DNA from: Oscillospiraceae bacterium
Lineage (GTDB): Bacteria; Bacillota; Clostridia; Oscillospirales; Oscillospiraceae
DNA length: 64,000 bases
Direction: 5' to 3'
NCBI GenBank assembly: GCA_017621795.1
Contig: JAGASJ010000098.1
Location: forward strand, 1-64,000
Positions 8,260 through 16,950 of the stretch are shown piece after piece (positions within the stretch are counted from its first letter, which is position 1; every line of letters starts with the position of its first letter). The notes under the pieces were generated by a model. That model saw nothing but the letters and a program-made list of their open reading frames with translations. It made no database searches and was not told where the DNA came from. Position numbers and translations under genes: made by a program.

Positions 8260-9452
8260 AGATTGAAAAGCAGATGCGGGAGCAGCTTTGCGCGGGCTTT
8301 TTGTCCGCTTTTGGAAAAACTCCGGTTCGTTTCTTCTCTGCCCCCGGCAGAACGGAGATCGGCGGCAACCATACAGACCACCAGCGGGGGCGCGTACTGG
8401 CAGGCGCGGTGAATTTGGATACGGTGGCGGCTGTCCGTCCCAACGGCATGGGTGCCATTCGGGTGCAGTCCAAGGGATATCCCATGAGCGTGGTGGACTT
8501 AAACCTGCTGACCCCTGTGGAAAGCGAAAAAAACACCACCCCCGCCCTTATTCGGGGCGTTGCCGCCCGTTTTGCACAGCTGGGCTGTAAGGTGGAGGGC
8601 TTTGATGCCTATGTGGAGTCTACGGTTTTGCCCGGCTCGGGATTGAGCTCCTCGGCGGCCTTCGAGGTGCTGATGGGCACCATTATCAACAGTATGTTCT
8701 TTGATAAAAAGCTGACCCAGCCGGAGATCGCTATGGTCGCCCAATATGCAGAGAACGTATTTTTCGGCAAGCCCTGCGGTCTGATGGACCAGATGGCGTC
8801 TGCAGTGGGTGCAATGGTGGCCATCGACTTTGCGGATAAAGAGCACCCGGTGATCGACCCGGTGCAATTTGATTTTGCTGCCTGCGGTCACGCATTGTGC
8901 ATTATCGACAGCGGTGCGGACCACGCAGACCTGACGGATGAATACGCCGCCATTACCGATGATTTTAAAAATCTTTGCGCCTACTTTGGGAAGGAAGTGC
9001 TGACCCAGGTGGCGGAGGAAGACTTCTACCGCAGCATTCCCGCACTGCGCAAGCAGTGCGGTGACCGCGCGGTGATGCGGGGCATCCACGAATATGAGGA
9101 GAATAAGCGGGTCACAAAGCAGGTGGAAGCCCTCCGAAAAGGGGATTTTGACGCCTTTTTGAGGCTGATCAAAGAAAGCGGCTATTCTTCCTATATGTAT
9201 CTGCAAAACGTTATTCCCGCAGGCTATGTTGCCCATCAGGATGTGGCGGTGGCTCTCGGCCTGTGCGCCCATTTCCTGAAGGACCGGGGAGCGTATCGGG
9301 TCCATGGCGGCGGCTTTGCCGGCACGGTCCAGGCATTTGTACCCCTTGATATGCTGCAGGAATTCAAGGCGGGCATAGACGGTGCTTTGGCACCCAACGC
9401 CTGTCACATTCTTTCCATCCGCCCGGAGGGCGGTATTGAGCTGGAGGATTAA
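8256..9452 (+). CDS. galK: Galactokinase
   Basis: This 398-residue GHMP-family kinase phosphorylates alpha-D-galactose to galactose 1-phosphate with ATP. The galactokinase signature APGRTEIGGNHTDHQRG lies near residue 29 (canonical GRVNLIGEHTDY; here G-R-T-E-I-G-G-N-H-T-D). The ATP loop LPGSGLSSSAAFEV lies near residue 127, and the catalytic-Asp segment GLMDQMASAVGA near 173-185. The third GHMP motif HGGGFAGTVQAF is near the C-terminus. GTG is the start, overlapping the galM stop, with AAGGAG about 8 bases upstream. The Glu/Gly-Asn substitution in the signature is typical of this clostridial subgroup as far as I recall. Confidence 0.95.
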   Translation: MKIEKQMREQLCAGFLSAFGKTPVRFFSAPGRTEIGGNHTDHQRGRVLAGAVNLDTVAAVRPNGMGAIRVQSKGYPMSVVDLNLLTPVESEKNTTPALIRGVAARFAQLGCKVEGFDAYVESTVLPGSGLSSSAAFEVLMGTIINSMFFDKKLTQPEIAMVAQYAENVFFGKPCGLMDQMASAVGAMVAIDFADKEHPVIDPVQFDFAACGHALCIIDSGADHADLTDEYAAITDDFKNLCAYFGKEVLTQVAEEDFYRSIPALRKQCGDRAVMRGIHEYEENKRVTKQVEALRKGDFDAFLRLIKESGYSSYMYLQNVIPAGYVAHQDVAVALGLCAHFLKDRGAYRVHGGGFAGTVQAFVPLDMLQEFKAGIDGALAPNACHILSIRPEGGIELED

Positions 9453-9454
9453 AA

Positions 9455-10951
9455 ATGCAAATTGAAACTTATATTGATTCTCTGGTATCCTACGGAATGA
9501 ACTGCGGTCTGTTGCAGCCGGAGGATCACACGGTGATTGTCAACCGCTTGCTGGAAGCACTGGGAAAGGACGATTATGTTCCCTCCGATGAGCCCCAAAC
9601 CGAGGACCTGGAGGAAATACTTCAGAATCTGCTGGATTACGCCTGCGCCCGGGGGGTGTGTGAGGACAACATCACCGCACGGGATTTGTTTGATACCAAG
9701 CTGATGGGACTTCTGACCCCGATGCCCCGGGAAGTAATAGCCACCTTCCGGGAAAAATATGCGCAAAGCCCTGAAGAAGCCACCGACTGGTACTACAAAT
9801 TGTCCTGTGATACCGACTATATCCGCCGCTACCGCATCCAAAAGGATATGCGCTGGAAGTACGATAGCCCTTACGGACAGATGGATATTACCATCAACCT
9901 GAGCAAGCCGGAAAAAGACCCCAAGGCCATTGCGGCGGCAAAAAATGCACCCCAGTCGGGCTATCCCAAGTGCCAGCTGTGCGCAGAAAATGAGGGCTAT
10001 GCCGGACGGATGAATCATCCTGCACGGCAGAATCACCGCATTATTCCCATTCAGGTGGCAGGGGAGGACTGGTGCCTGCAGTATAGTCCTTATGTGTATT
10101 ATAACGAGCACAGCATCGTCTTTAACAAAAAGCACATTCCCATGAAGATCGACCGTTCTGCCTTTGAAAAGCTGCTCAGCTTCGTGACGGAGTTTCCCCA
10201 TTATTTTGTAGGCTCCAATGCGGATTTGCCCATCGTGGGCGGTTCTATTTTGAGCCACGAGCATTTTCAGGGCGGTCATTACACCTTCGCAATGGAGACT
10301 GCGCCCGTTCGGGAGCAGGTGCGCTTTGCAGGCTATGAGGATATCCGCGCAGGCATCGTAAACTGGCCGATGAGTGTCATACGCCTGACCGGTGCAGATG
10401 CCGGGCGTGTTGCGGATTTGGCAGAACGGATTTTGGATTGCTGGCGCAATTATTCCGATGAAGCACTGGGCATTGTGGCCTTCTCCGACGGGGAGCCTCA
10501 TAATACCATCACTCCCATTGCCCGCCGCAGAGGTGCGGATTACGAGCTGGATTTGGTGCTGCGCTGTAATATTACCAGCCGGGAGCATCCTTTGGGTGTG
10601 TTCCACCCCCACGCTGACAAGCACCATATCAAAAAGGAAAATATCGGACTGATCGAGGTAATGGGTCTTGCGGTGCTGCCCAGCAGACTGAAAGGGGAGC
10701 TAAGCAGCCTGGCAGACGCCATTGTCCGGGGCAAAAACATTGCAGAAGATGAGCATCTTTCAAAGCACGCACCTTGGGTGGAGGAGCTGAAAAAGCGTCA
10801 CTGTTTTACAGAGGAAAATGCGCTGGATATTCTTCTGCAGGAAACAGGCAGAGTGTTCTCGGCAGTGCTGGAGGATGCAGGGGTGTATAAAAACACACCT
10901 CAGGGCGCAGAGGGCTTTCGGCGCTTTATCGCAAGGGTAAAGGAGATATAA
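9455..10951 (+). CDS. galT: UDP-glucose--hexose-1-phosphate uridylyltransferase, class II
   Basis: This 498-residue protein exchanges UMP between UDP-glucose and galactose 1-phosphate, the third step of the Leloir pathway. The length (about 490-500 aa) and the N-terminal half are those of the Firmicutes-type class II GalT, longer than the 350-residue E. coli type. Diagnostic segments are NLSKPEKDPKAIAAA, YPKCQLCAENEGYAGR, ILSHEHFQGGHYTFAME (catalytic His-x-His-containing region) and LGVFHPHADKHHIKKENIGLIEVMG. It begins 2 bases after the galK stop and ends 1 base before the HD-domain gene, within one operon. No galE is present here. Confidence 0.95.
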   Translation: MQIETYIDSLVSYGMNCGLLQPEDHTVIVNRLLEALGKDDYVPSDEPQTEDLEEILQNLLDYACARGVCEDNITARDLFDTKLMGLLTPMPREVIATFREKYAQSPEEATDWYYKLSCDTDYIRRYRIQKDMRWKYDSPYGQMDITINLSKPEKDPKAIAAAKNAPQSGYPKCQLCAENEGYAGRMNHPARQNHRIIPIQVAGEDWCLQYSPYVYYNEHSIVFNKKHIPMKIDRSAFEKLLSFVTEFPHYFVGSNADLPIVGGSILSHEHFQGGHYTFAMETAPVREQVRFAGYEDIRAGIVNWPMSVIRLTGADAGRVADLAERILDCWRNYSDEALGIVAFSDGEPHNTITPIARRRGADYELDLVLRCNITSREHPLGVFHPHADKHHIKKENIGLIEVMGLAVLPSRLKGELSSLADAIVRGKNIAEDEHLSKHAPWVEELKKRHCFTEENALDILLQETGRVFSAVLEDAGVYKNTPQGAEGFRRFIARVKEI

Positions 10952-10952
10952 A

Positions 10953-11516
10953 ATGCTTACACTGAAAAGAGCACGGCAGTTACTTGATACAACGACCACC
11001 CAGGAACACCTGTTCCTCCACGCTAAAAATGTGATGGTGGCAATGGGCGGCCTGGCCGAACACTTTGGGGAGAACAAGGAACATTTTATGGCGATCGGGT
11101 ATCTGCACGATTATGATTACGAGCAGTATCCGGAGGAACACCTGCGTCATACGGAAGCGCCGCTGAAGGAAGCGGGGCTGACCGATGAGGAGGTGCGGGC
11201 GATCTTAGCCCACGGCTACGGCCACTGCAACGATGTTGAGCCTGTCACGGTTTTGGAAAAATGCCTGTTTACCGTGGACGAGCTGACAGGGATCATTCAG
11301 GCCGCCGCAAGAATGCGTCCTGCAGGCATTACGGATATGGAAGTATCCAGCTTTATGAAGAAGTTTAAGGACAAGAAGTTTGCCGCCAAGTGTGACCGCG
11401 AGGTAATACGGCAGGGCTGTGAGATGCTGGGTATGGAAGTAAAAGACGTTGCCGCCATTTGCATTGAGGCGATGAAGCAATACGCGGATGAATTGCAGAT
11501 CGGACGGAAGGAATAA
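10953..11516 (+). CDS. HD-domain hydrolase in the gal operon
   Basis: This 187-residue protein is a compact HD-superfamily metal-dependent phosphohydrolase. A histidine in HLFLHAKNVM (about residue 25), the His-Asp pair in IGYLHDYDYEQYP (about residue 52) and later histidines (AHGYGHCNDVEP) form the HD pattern. Related stand-alone proteins are predicted phosphohydrolases of unknown substrate. AAGGAG stands 6 bases before the ATG, and it follows galT by one base. It is therefore co-transcribed with the Leloir genes and may clear a phosphorylated or nucleotide by-product. That is inference only. Confidence 0.85.
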   Translation: MLTLKRARQLLDTTTTQEHLFLHAKNVMVAMGGLAEHFGENKEHFMAIGYLHDYDYEQYPEEHLRHTEAPLKEAGLTDEEVRAILAHGYGHCNDVEPVTVLEKCLFTVDELTGIIQAAARMRPAGITDMEVSSFMKKFKDKKFAAKCDREVIRQGCEMLGMEVKDVAAICIEAMKQYADELQIGRKE

Positions 11517-11546
11517 ACGGTGCCCATCAAAAAGCTTTTTATAAAA

Positions 11547-11595
11547 GATCCCCTTCCCGGGATGATGTCATTCCCGGGAAGGGGATCGTTCTCTT
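11547..11595. terminator. Bidirectional terminator of the gal operon and Grx-like gene
   Basis: A 16-bp G+C-rich stem pairs 11547-11562 with 11572-11587, with a 9-base loop, A-rich upstream and TTCTCTTTT downstream. It lies between convergent genes. Confidence 0.85.
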
Positions 11596-11913
11596 TTAGC
11601 AGCCGGGTTTTCCTTTTCGGTGATCTTCCAAAGAACAGGAAGCACCGCTGACCGCACGCCCCGCAATCAGACCTGCATCTTCTTCTTTTAAGCTGACACG
11701 GCCGTCCTCCAGCACAAAACAAGGAACGCCGGCAAGGCCGTTTTTCTTCGCCTCGTCAAATGCGGCCTCCGTGTCCCGCAGGCGGAGAAATTCCTTCAAA
11801 ATGCGGATATGGGAGCCAATATCCCGATACTCAAATTCCGCTTCTCTGCCGTAAATCTGCTCTTTTACTGCCGCGCAATCCGGGCAGCTGTCCATACCGT
11901 AGATGATGATCAT
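11596..11913 (-). CDS. Glutaredoxin-like protein with CPDC motif
   Basis: This 105-residue thioredoxin-fold protein opens with MIIIYGMDSCPDCAAVKEQI, a beta strand then a C-P-D-C redox motif at residues 10-13. It contains GLAGVPCFVLEDG, where the cis-Pro typical of the fold is preceded by Val. It resembles small clostridial 'glutaredoxin-related' proteins of unknown partner. An extra C-terminal Cys cluster (GASC...PGC) is visible. AGGAGG precedes the ATG by 5 bases. It is transcribed alone, convergent with the gal operon. Confidence 0.8.
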   Translation of the reverse strand: MIIIYGMDSCPDCAAVKEQIYGREAEFEYRDIGSHIRILKEFLRLRDTEAAFDEAKKNGLAGVPCFVLEDGRVSLKEEDAGLIAGRAVSGASCSLEDHRKGKPGC

Positions 11914-11969
11914 AAATGCCTCCTGTTTTGTTCGTATATTCTTATTATAATTTGATTGTCATAAAAGTC

Positions 11970-11998
11970 AACAGGGCCGCCAATGGCGGCCCTGTTTG
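11970..11998 (-). terminator. Terminator of the AraC-family gene
   Basis: ACAGGGCCGCC (11971-11981) pairs with GGCGGCCCTGT (11985-11995), just 3' of the minus-strand stop at 12000. Confidence 0.8.
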
Positions 11999-11999
11999 A

Positions 12000-12830
12000 T
12001 TATTTCTGACTTTTGCGGAAGCACTTGGGCGAGACACCGTAGGTCTGCTTAAAGAGCTTATTGAAATATGAAACGGAAGAAAAGCCCACATTGTTGCACA
12101 CCGACAAAATGGTGTTGTCGGTATATTGCAGCTGGAATGCGGCCTGCTGCAGACGGATCTGATTGAGATATTCAGTCATGGTATAGCCGGTGTACTGCCG
12201 AAAGCGGCGGCACAAATAGGATTTGTTGAAGTGGAAGGGCTTTAAAATGTCATCGAGCCCTACCCGCAGAAATTCGTTCATGTGGAATCGGCCCAAAAGC
12301 TCACGGAACCACATGGGGTAATAGGTGTCGTTGTGGCGGATGCGTTCCTCCACCAGGTGGTTCAGCAGGCAGATGCACAGTGCGCGGATGGAAGCCATAC
12401 GGTACTCAGATTTGATGCTGGCGGTCAAAATGGCGTTGGTGATGCGGTGCTCATAGTCTTCCATTTGCTCTAAGGAGAGGGAGAGCACCTTGGGCAGAAG
12501 GTTGTTGTGGTAGGCGTATTTGAAGTCGTCACCCAAAAAGCTTGAGAGGGAATCAAAGAAATCGGTGTGCATAATAATGTCCCGATGCTTGCAGGTATTA
12601 CCCTCCACACGCTCAAAATAATGGATGTCGTCCAAATTTAAAAAGACCATATCGCCGGCGTGCAGGGTACGGGCTTCGCCGTTGAGCACGTGGCCGATGG
12701 AGCCTTCCAAAATGTAAAAGATCTCATAGAATTGATGTTTATGAACGACCTCGTCGCCGTATTCTGTTATTTTTGAATTAAAGGGATGCTCCGGTGAAGT
12801 CATCCAGTCGTCCAAAATCACATAATCCAT
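12000..12830 (-). CDS. AraC-family transcriptional regulator
   Basis: This 276-residue activator-type regulator has an N-terminal cupin-like sensor (GDEVVHKHQFYEIFYILEGSIGHVLNGEARTLHAGDMVFL, about residues 23-65). Its C-terminal double helix-turn-helix covers about residues 175-276, with YLCRRFRQYTGYTMTEYLNQIR, and NNVGFSSVSYFNKLFKQTYGVSPKCFR as the second helix-turn-helix. The ATG at 12830 lies 8 bases after AAGGAGG; an in-frame GTG at 12839 would abut the ribosome binding site. It is divergent from the GH37-led operon and is the obvious candidate regulator of the whole glycan locus, sensing a sugar through the cupin domain. Confidence 0.93.
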   Translation of the reverse strand: MDYVILDDWMTSPEHPFNSKITEYGDEVVHKHQFYEIFYILEGSIGHVLNGEARTLHAGDMVFLNLDDIHYFERVEGNTCKHRDIIMHTDFFDSLSSFLGDDFKYAYHNNLLPKVLSLSLEQMEDYEHRITNAILTASIKSEYRMASIRALCICLLNHLVEERIRHNDTYYPMWFRELLGRFHMNEFLRVGLDDILKPFHFNKSYLCRRFRQYTGYTMTEYLNQIRLQQAAFQLQYTDNTILSVCNNVGFSSVSYFNKLFKQTYGVSPKCFRKSQK

Positions 12831-12858
12831 ACTGCCCACCTCCTTGTACCAAGGATAC

Positions 12859-13060
12859 TATATACCGAATGCGGCAAAATAATCAAGAGGAAGTATATAA
12901 ATAGGTCAATATAGAGCAAATTGTGGCAAAAAAATATACAGAATTGCAGCGAGGCAGTGTGATATCTTATAGTTAAATAGTACAAAAGTGTATTTGGGGA
13001 AGTGCCCCATTTATGGCAAAATGTGCATAACCGATGGGAATAGTCGGTATATATACCGAA
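12859..13060. promoter_or_regulatory. Candidate AraC-regulator operators and GH37 promoter region
   Basis: The 11-base sequence TATATACCGAA occurs twice between the divergent genes, at 12859-12869 and 13050-13060. The second copy is part of a perfect 14-bp palindrome CGGTATATATACCG (13045-13058). A possible promoter for the rightward operon is TTGCAG (12944-12949), 18 bases, TATAGT (12968-12973). The repeats are candidate binding sites of the adjacent AraC-family protein. Confidence 0.45.
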
Positions 13061-13108
13061 ATAATCCCTTCGGGTCAACAAAGAGTCTTTCAAACAGTGA
13101 GGTGCAAT

Positions 13109-14329
13109 ATGACACTTAAACAGTACATTGAACAGAATTTACCCCTGAGCATCCGTTATCAGGAGCAGGACAGCGAAAGCCTGTACGCACTGCCGTATCC
13201 GTATTTGATTCCCAGTGTCAAGGGAATGTTTCAGGAGATGTATTACTGGGATACCTACTTTGCCAACACCGCCCTGCTGATGCGGGGGGATCTGCAGCAG
13301 GCGAAAAACAATATTGACGATCTGCTGCACATGATCGACCGCTTTGGCTTTGTGCTCAACGGCAGCAATACATATTTCTTATATAATTCTCAGCCGCCGG
13401 TGCTGGCACTGATGGTGCGGGAGTATTATGACCGGGTGCAGGATAAAGCCTGGCTTGCCGGTGCTTATGAACGGCTGAAGAAGGAAAATGCTTTTTGGAT
13501 GGAACGCCGCCAAAACGAAAGCGGCCTCAACCGCTACGACTGCGAGCCTTTGCCCCAAAAATGGATAGAGCACTCCGGTAAATCCGCCATCGGCAGACTG
13601 GGCTTCCACCCGGAGGGAATGACCGATGCGGATATGGCAAGAGCCAACCACGCCGCCGGTGAAAGCGGCTGGGACTTTACTCCTCGAATGGGCTGGGAAG
13701 TGTTCAACTACGCGGCACTGGACTTAAACAGCTGGCTGTATGCCCAGGAGGACCAGCTGAGCTACTTTGCAGGGGAACTGGGTCTGAAGGACGAAAAGGC
13801 ACATTGGGAAAATGCACGGGATCGCAGAGCCGCGCTGTGCCGTCAGTATCTGAAGGGCGAAGACGGCGTTTTTTACGATTATCACGAGGTGACCAAAGAA
13901 AGAAGCGCCCTGGTCAGCGCCGCCACTTATTATCCTTTATATGTGGGAATGGCCACTGAGGAGGAAGCTGCCGCGGCAGTTGGGGTTTTGCCCCGGGTGG
14001 AAGAAAAATACGGCATTGTATGCGTGGAAAAGTGTGATAAGCCGGGCAATTACCAGTGGGGGTATCCCAACGGCTGGCCTCCCACGCAGCGGATCGTGGT
14101 GGACGGATTGCTGCGTTACGGCTATGAGGAGGATGCACGGCGCATTGCCAACAAGTATTGTGATCTGGTGGAAAGCTGCTTTGCCCAAACCGGTCACCTG
14201 TGGGAAAAATATAATGTAGTGAAGGGAAATGCAGAAGTGGTGGATGAATATGAAATGCCCACCATGCTGGGCTGGACATTCGGCGTTTACCATTATTTCT
14301 GCTACTTGTTAGGAAGAGAGTGCGCATGA
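13109..14329 (+). CDS. GH37 trehalase-like glycoside hydrolase
   Basis: This 406-residue (alpha/alpha)6-barrel type protein carries the two trehalase signatures in modified form. GMFQEMYYWDTYF is near residue 46 (canonical P-G-G-R-F-x-E-x-Y-x-W-D-x-Y) and QWGYPNGWPPTQ is near residue 320 (canonical Q-W-D-Y-P-x-G-W). AAGESGWDFTPRM (about residue 186) matches the catalytic 'A-E-S-G-W-D-F-S-x-R' segment. It is shorter than classical trehalases (about 540 aa) and has Gly instead of Asp in the second signature, so the substrate may not be trehalose. No signal peptide is visible, so it is cytoplasmic. The ATG 13109 follows GTGAGGTG. The end overlaps the next gene (ATGA). First gene of the glycan operon. 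Confidence 0.82.
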   Translation: MTLKQYIEQNLPLSIRYQEQDSESLYALPYPYLIPSVKGMFQEMYYWDTYFANTALLMRGDLQQAKNNIDDLLHMIDRFGFVLNGSNTYFLYNSQPPVLALMVREYYDRVQDKAWLAGAYERLKKENAFWMERRQNESGLNRYDCEPLPQKWIEHSGKSAIGRLGFHPEGMTDADMARANHAAGESGWDFTPRMGWEVFNYAALDLNSWLYAQEDQLSYFAGELGLKDEKAHWENARDRRAALCRQYLKGEDGVFYDYHEVTKERSALVSAATYYPLYVGMATEEEAAAAVGVLPRVEEKYGIVCVEKCDKPGNYQWGYPNGWPPTQRIVVDGLLRYGYEEDARRIANKYCDLVESCFAQTGHLWEKYNVVKGNAEVVDEYEMPTMLGWTFGVYHYFCYLLGRECA

Positions 14330-16950
14330 ATTTTAAGCTGAAATGCTGTGGGAAGAGTAATCCCATTGGCGTGGATAAAAACAATATCAGGCTGTCGTTT
14401 GCGCTTTGCGGAGACCTTGAGATCGCGCGCTGTGCGGTCAGATTGCTTCAGACGGATACCGGGAAGACCGTTTGCAGCTTGCCGGTCAATGGCACAACGG
14501 TTTGGTTGCAACCGGAAGCGGTGGAGGAAATGACGTCCTATACCTGGCAGGTAGAGGCGGTTACTGCAGATGGAAAAACAGTCGTATCGGAACAGGCGCA
14601 TTTTGAAACCGGACCGAATATCTGGCGGGGAAGCTGGATCTGCGGATCGGATGAAAATGACGCGGTGCAAGTGTTCCGAAAGAAGATACAGATCGATGCT
14701 TCAGTAAAAAAAGCGCGTCTGTATATATGCGGCCTGGGCTATTTTGTTCCGATGCTGAACGGAATAGGGCTGGATGAATCCTACTTTATTCCACCGCTGA
14801 CCAATTACACACGGCGGCCCGGTGTGGATGAGGATCACGTGGGTCAGGGCTATCGTGTGACCTACTATACATACGATGTGGCAGAAATTTTGCAAACCGG
14901 CACCAATGTGCTGGAAACAAAGGTCGCGGGGGGCTACTATTCCAATCGGGAAAAGCTGGATTTTGAGCCTCAGCCGGATTTTTCCTTCGGCAGACCCTGT
15001 ATGAGCTTTGCCCTGTATATAGAAGATGAAAAAGGTAGCAGCTGCTGGATATGCAGTGACGATACGGTTCAGGTTTGCTGCACAAATGAAAGCGCCTGCC
15101 TGTATTCCGGTGACCGAATCGACTTTACCAAAGCATACACACCTTGGGAAAGCGCCAAGCTTTGCCCTGCCCCGGATGGGGAAATGGTGGCACCGTCCTG
15201 CCCAAGCGATAAGCTGCAAAAGGTGCTGTACCCGGTGGCATCCTGGGATACACCGGAGGGGACCGTATATGATTTTGGCCAAAACCATTCCGGTGGCCTG
15301 ACCTTTTCTGCCCGTGCAGAGAAGGCTACCGAGCTGACCATCCGTTTTGCAGAGGTACTGAAAAGCGACGGCAGCTTGAATTATGAAACCGGCGCATGGC
15401 ACGGAAAACACCTGCAAACCGAGGAAGAAAAGTATATCTATCAGGAAAATACTTACCGTTTACGGGAAGGGGAGCAGGAGATCACGCCGCAATTTAGTTG
15501 GTTTTGCTACCGTTACGCCCTGATCCCCCATAACAAGAGCGTACAGATCGAGAATTTGTGCTCCAATTTTATTTATATGGATGTGCAGACGGACGGGGAA
15601 TTTGAGTGCAGTGAGGAAACACTGAACCGAATCAATCAAATGTTTCTGCAAACCCTGCGCTGCAACCTGCACAGCGGAATCATTATGGACTGTCCCCACA
15701 GAGAGCGGCTGCCCTATACCGGCGATGGAAAGCTGATCATGAAGGCGGCCTGCTACAGTCAGGATCTGATCGATTTTTATTATAAATGGTTCCGGGATCT
15801 GCTGGACGCACAGACCAAAGAAGGGCTGATCCCCAATTCTGCTCCCTATATGGGCGGTGGCGGCGGTTATGCCTGGGGCAACGCCATTGCCACGGTCACC
15901 TGGCAGCTTTATGCCATTACCGGGGATGAAACGGTGGCCCGAAGCGGTTATGAGGCGATTGTGCGCTGGCTTTTGTATTACGAAAGCAAGCGGGATGAAA
16001 ACTATATCATCAGAAGCAACAGCCATAGCTGGATGCTGGGCGATTGGCTGGCACCGGATGCCGTGAGCTCCGATGTGTATTATATCAGCACAGTTTGCTA
16101 TCTGCAGGCGGCAAAAACCGCTTTGCAGCTTGCGCAATGTATCGAGCCTGCCCGGTGTGAAAAATGGTCAGACCTTTGCGCGCATATCGTGCAGGGCATC
16201 AATCGGGTGTTTTTCCACAAAGACAGCTGCAGATACGGCAACGGCGTGCAGGGCGAAAATATGCTGGCATTGGCAGAGAACATTGTGCCCGCGCAGTATA
16301 AAAAGCAGATGGAAGCAGAGCTGCGACACCACTACACCGAGGAAACGAACTACCATTTGGATACCGGTATTGTGCTGACCCCGGTGCTGCTGGACTATTT
16401 GACAGATCACGGCTTTCAGGATATTGCGTATAAGATCATGACTGCAAAGACCTATCCCTCTTATCACAGCCTGATGGAAAATGACACCACATTTTCGGAG
16501 CATTGGAGCAAAAAATGGCCGGATTACTATTTCGGCGAGCCGGGGAACAGCCGACTTGTGAAGGGCGGAGGGGATCTGTCCCACTGCCACCCGATGTACG
16601 GCTCTGTGGTTTCGTGGCTCTATGAAAGAGTGGCGGGATTGGACTTAAGCGCGCTTCATCGCAAAACAGTTCATATAAAGCCATATTTTACGGATCATCT
16701 GAAATGGGCAAAAGCCTGCAAGATCACGGCCTACGGTGCGGTATCAGTAAACTGGTCCAATACCGAAGGGGCGTATGATCTTCGTGTGTGTATTCCCCGG
16801 GGACTGACAGCGCATTGCCATTTCCCGGCAAAGTGTGCGTACCTGCAAAATACCAAAACAGGTCAGATCTATTATCCCGACAGCGATGGGTATTATGACT
16901 TCATCCTGGATCCGGGGTATAACGAATTGAAAAACGGAGGGACAATATGA
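14326..16950 (+). CDS. GH78-type alpha-L-rhamnosidase
   Basis: This 874-residue inverting glycosidase is predicted to remove terminal alpha-L-rhamnose. It has the GH78 layout: N-terminal beta-sandwich domains (about 1-400, including VYDFGQNHSGGLTF, typical of the 'bacterial alpha-L-rhamnosidase' domain). A six-hairpin barrel (about 420-760) starts with the family signature IIMDCPHRERLPYTGDGKL (acidic residues in DCPxRE). A C-terminal sandwich follows VKGGGDLSHCHPMYGSVVSW. There is no signal peptide, so it acts in the cytoplasm on imported oligosaccharides. The ATG 14326 overlaps the GH37 stop; an in-frame GTG at 14320 is too close to AGGAAGAGAG. Its stop overlaps the next ATG. Confidence 0.9.
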   Translation: MNFKLKCCGKSNPIGVDKNNIRLSFALCGDLEIARCAVRLLQTDTGKTVCSLPVNGTTVWLQPEAVEEMTSYTWQVEAVTADGKTVVSEQAHFETGPNIWRGSWICGSDENDAVQVFRKKIQIDASVKKARLYICGLGYFVPMLNGIGLDESYFIPPLTNYTRRPGVDEDHVGQGYRVTYYTYDVAEILQTGTNVLETKVAGGYYSNREKLDFEPQPDFSFGRPCMSFALYIEDEKGSSCWICSDDTVQVCCTNESACLYSGDRIDFTKAYTPWESAKLCPAPDGEMVAPSCPSDKLQKVLYPVASWDTPEGTVYDFGQNHSGGLTFSARAEKATELTIRFAEVLKSDGSLNYETGAWHGKHLQTEEEKYIYQENTYRLREGEQEITPQFSWFCYRYALIPHNKSVQIENLCSNFIYMDVQTDGEFECSEETLNRINQMFLQTLRCNLHSGIIMDCPHRERLPYTGDGKLIMKAACYSQDLIDFYYKWFRDLLDAQTKEGLIPNSAPYMGGGGGYAWGNAIATVTWQLYAITGDETVARSGYEAIVRWLLYYESKRDENYIIRSNSHSWMLGDWLAPDAVSSDVYYISTVCYLQAAKTALQLAQCIEPARCEKWSDLCAHIVQGINRVFFHKDSCRYGNGVQGENMLALAENIVPAQYKKQMEAELRHHYTEETNYHLDTGIVLTPVLLDYLTDHGFQDIAYKIMTAKTYPSYHSLMENDTTFSEHWSKKWPDYYFGEPGNSRLVKGGGDLSHCHPMYGSVVSWLYERVAGLDLSALHRKTVHIKPYFTDHLKWAKACKITAYGAVSVNWSNTEGAYDLRVCIPRGLTAHCHFPAKCAYLQNTKTGQIYYPDSDGYYDFILDPGYNELKNGGTI

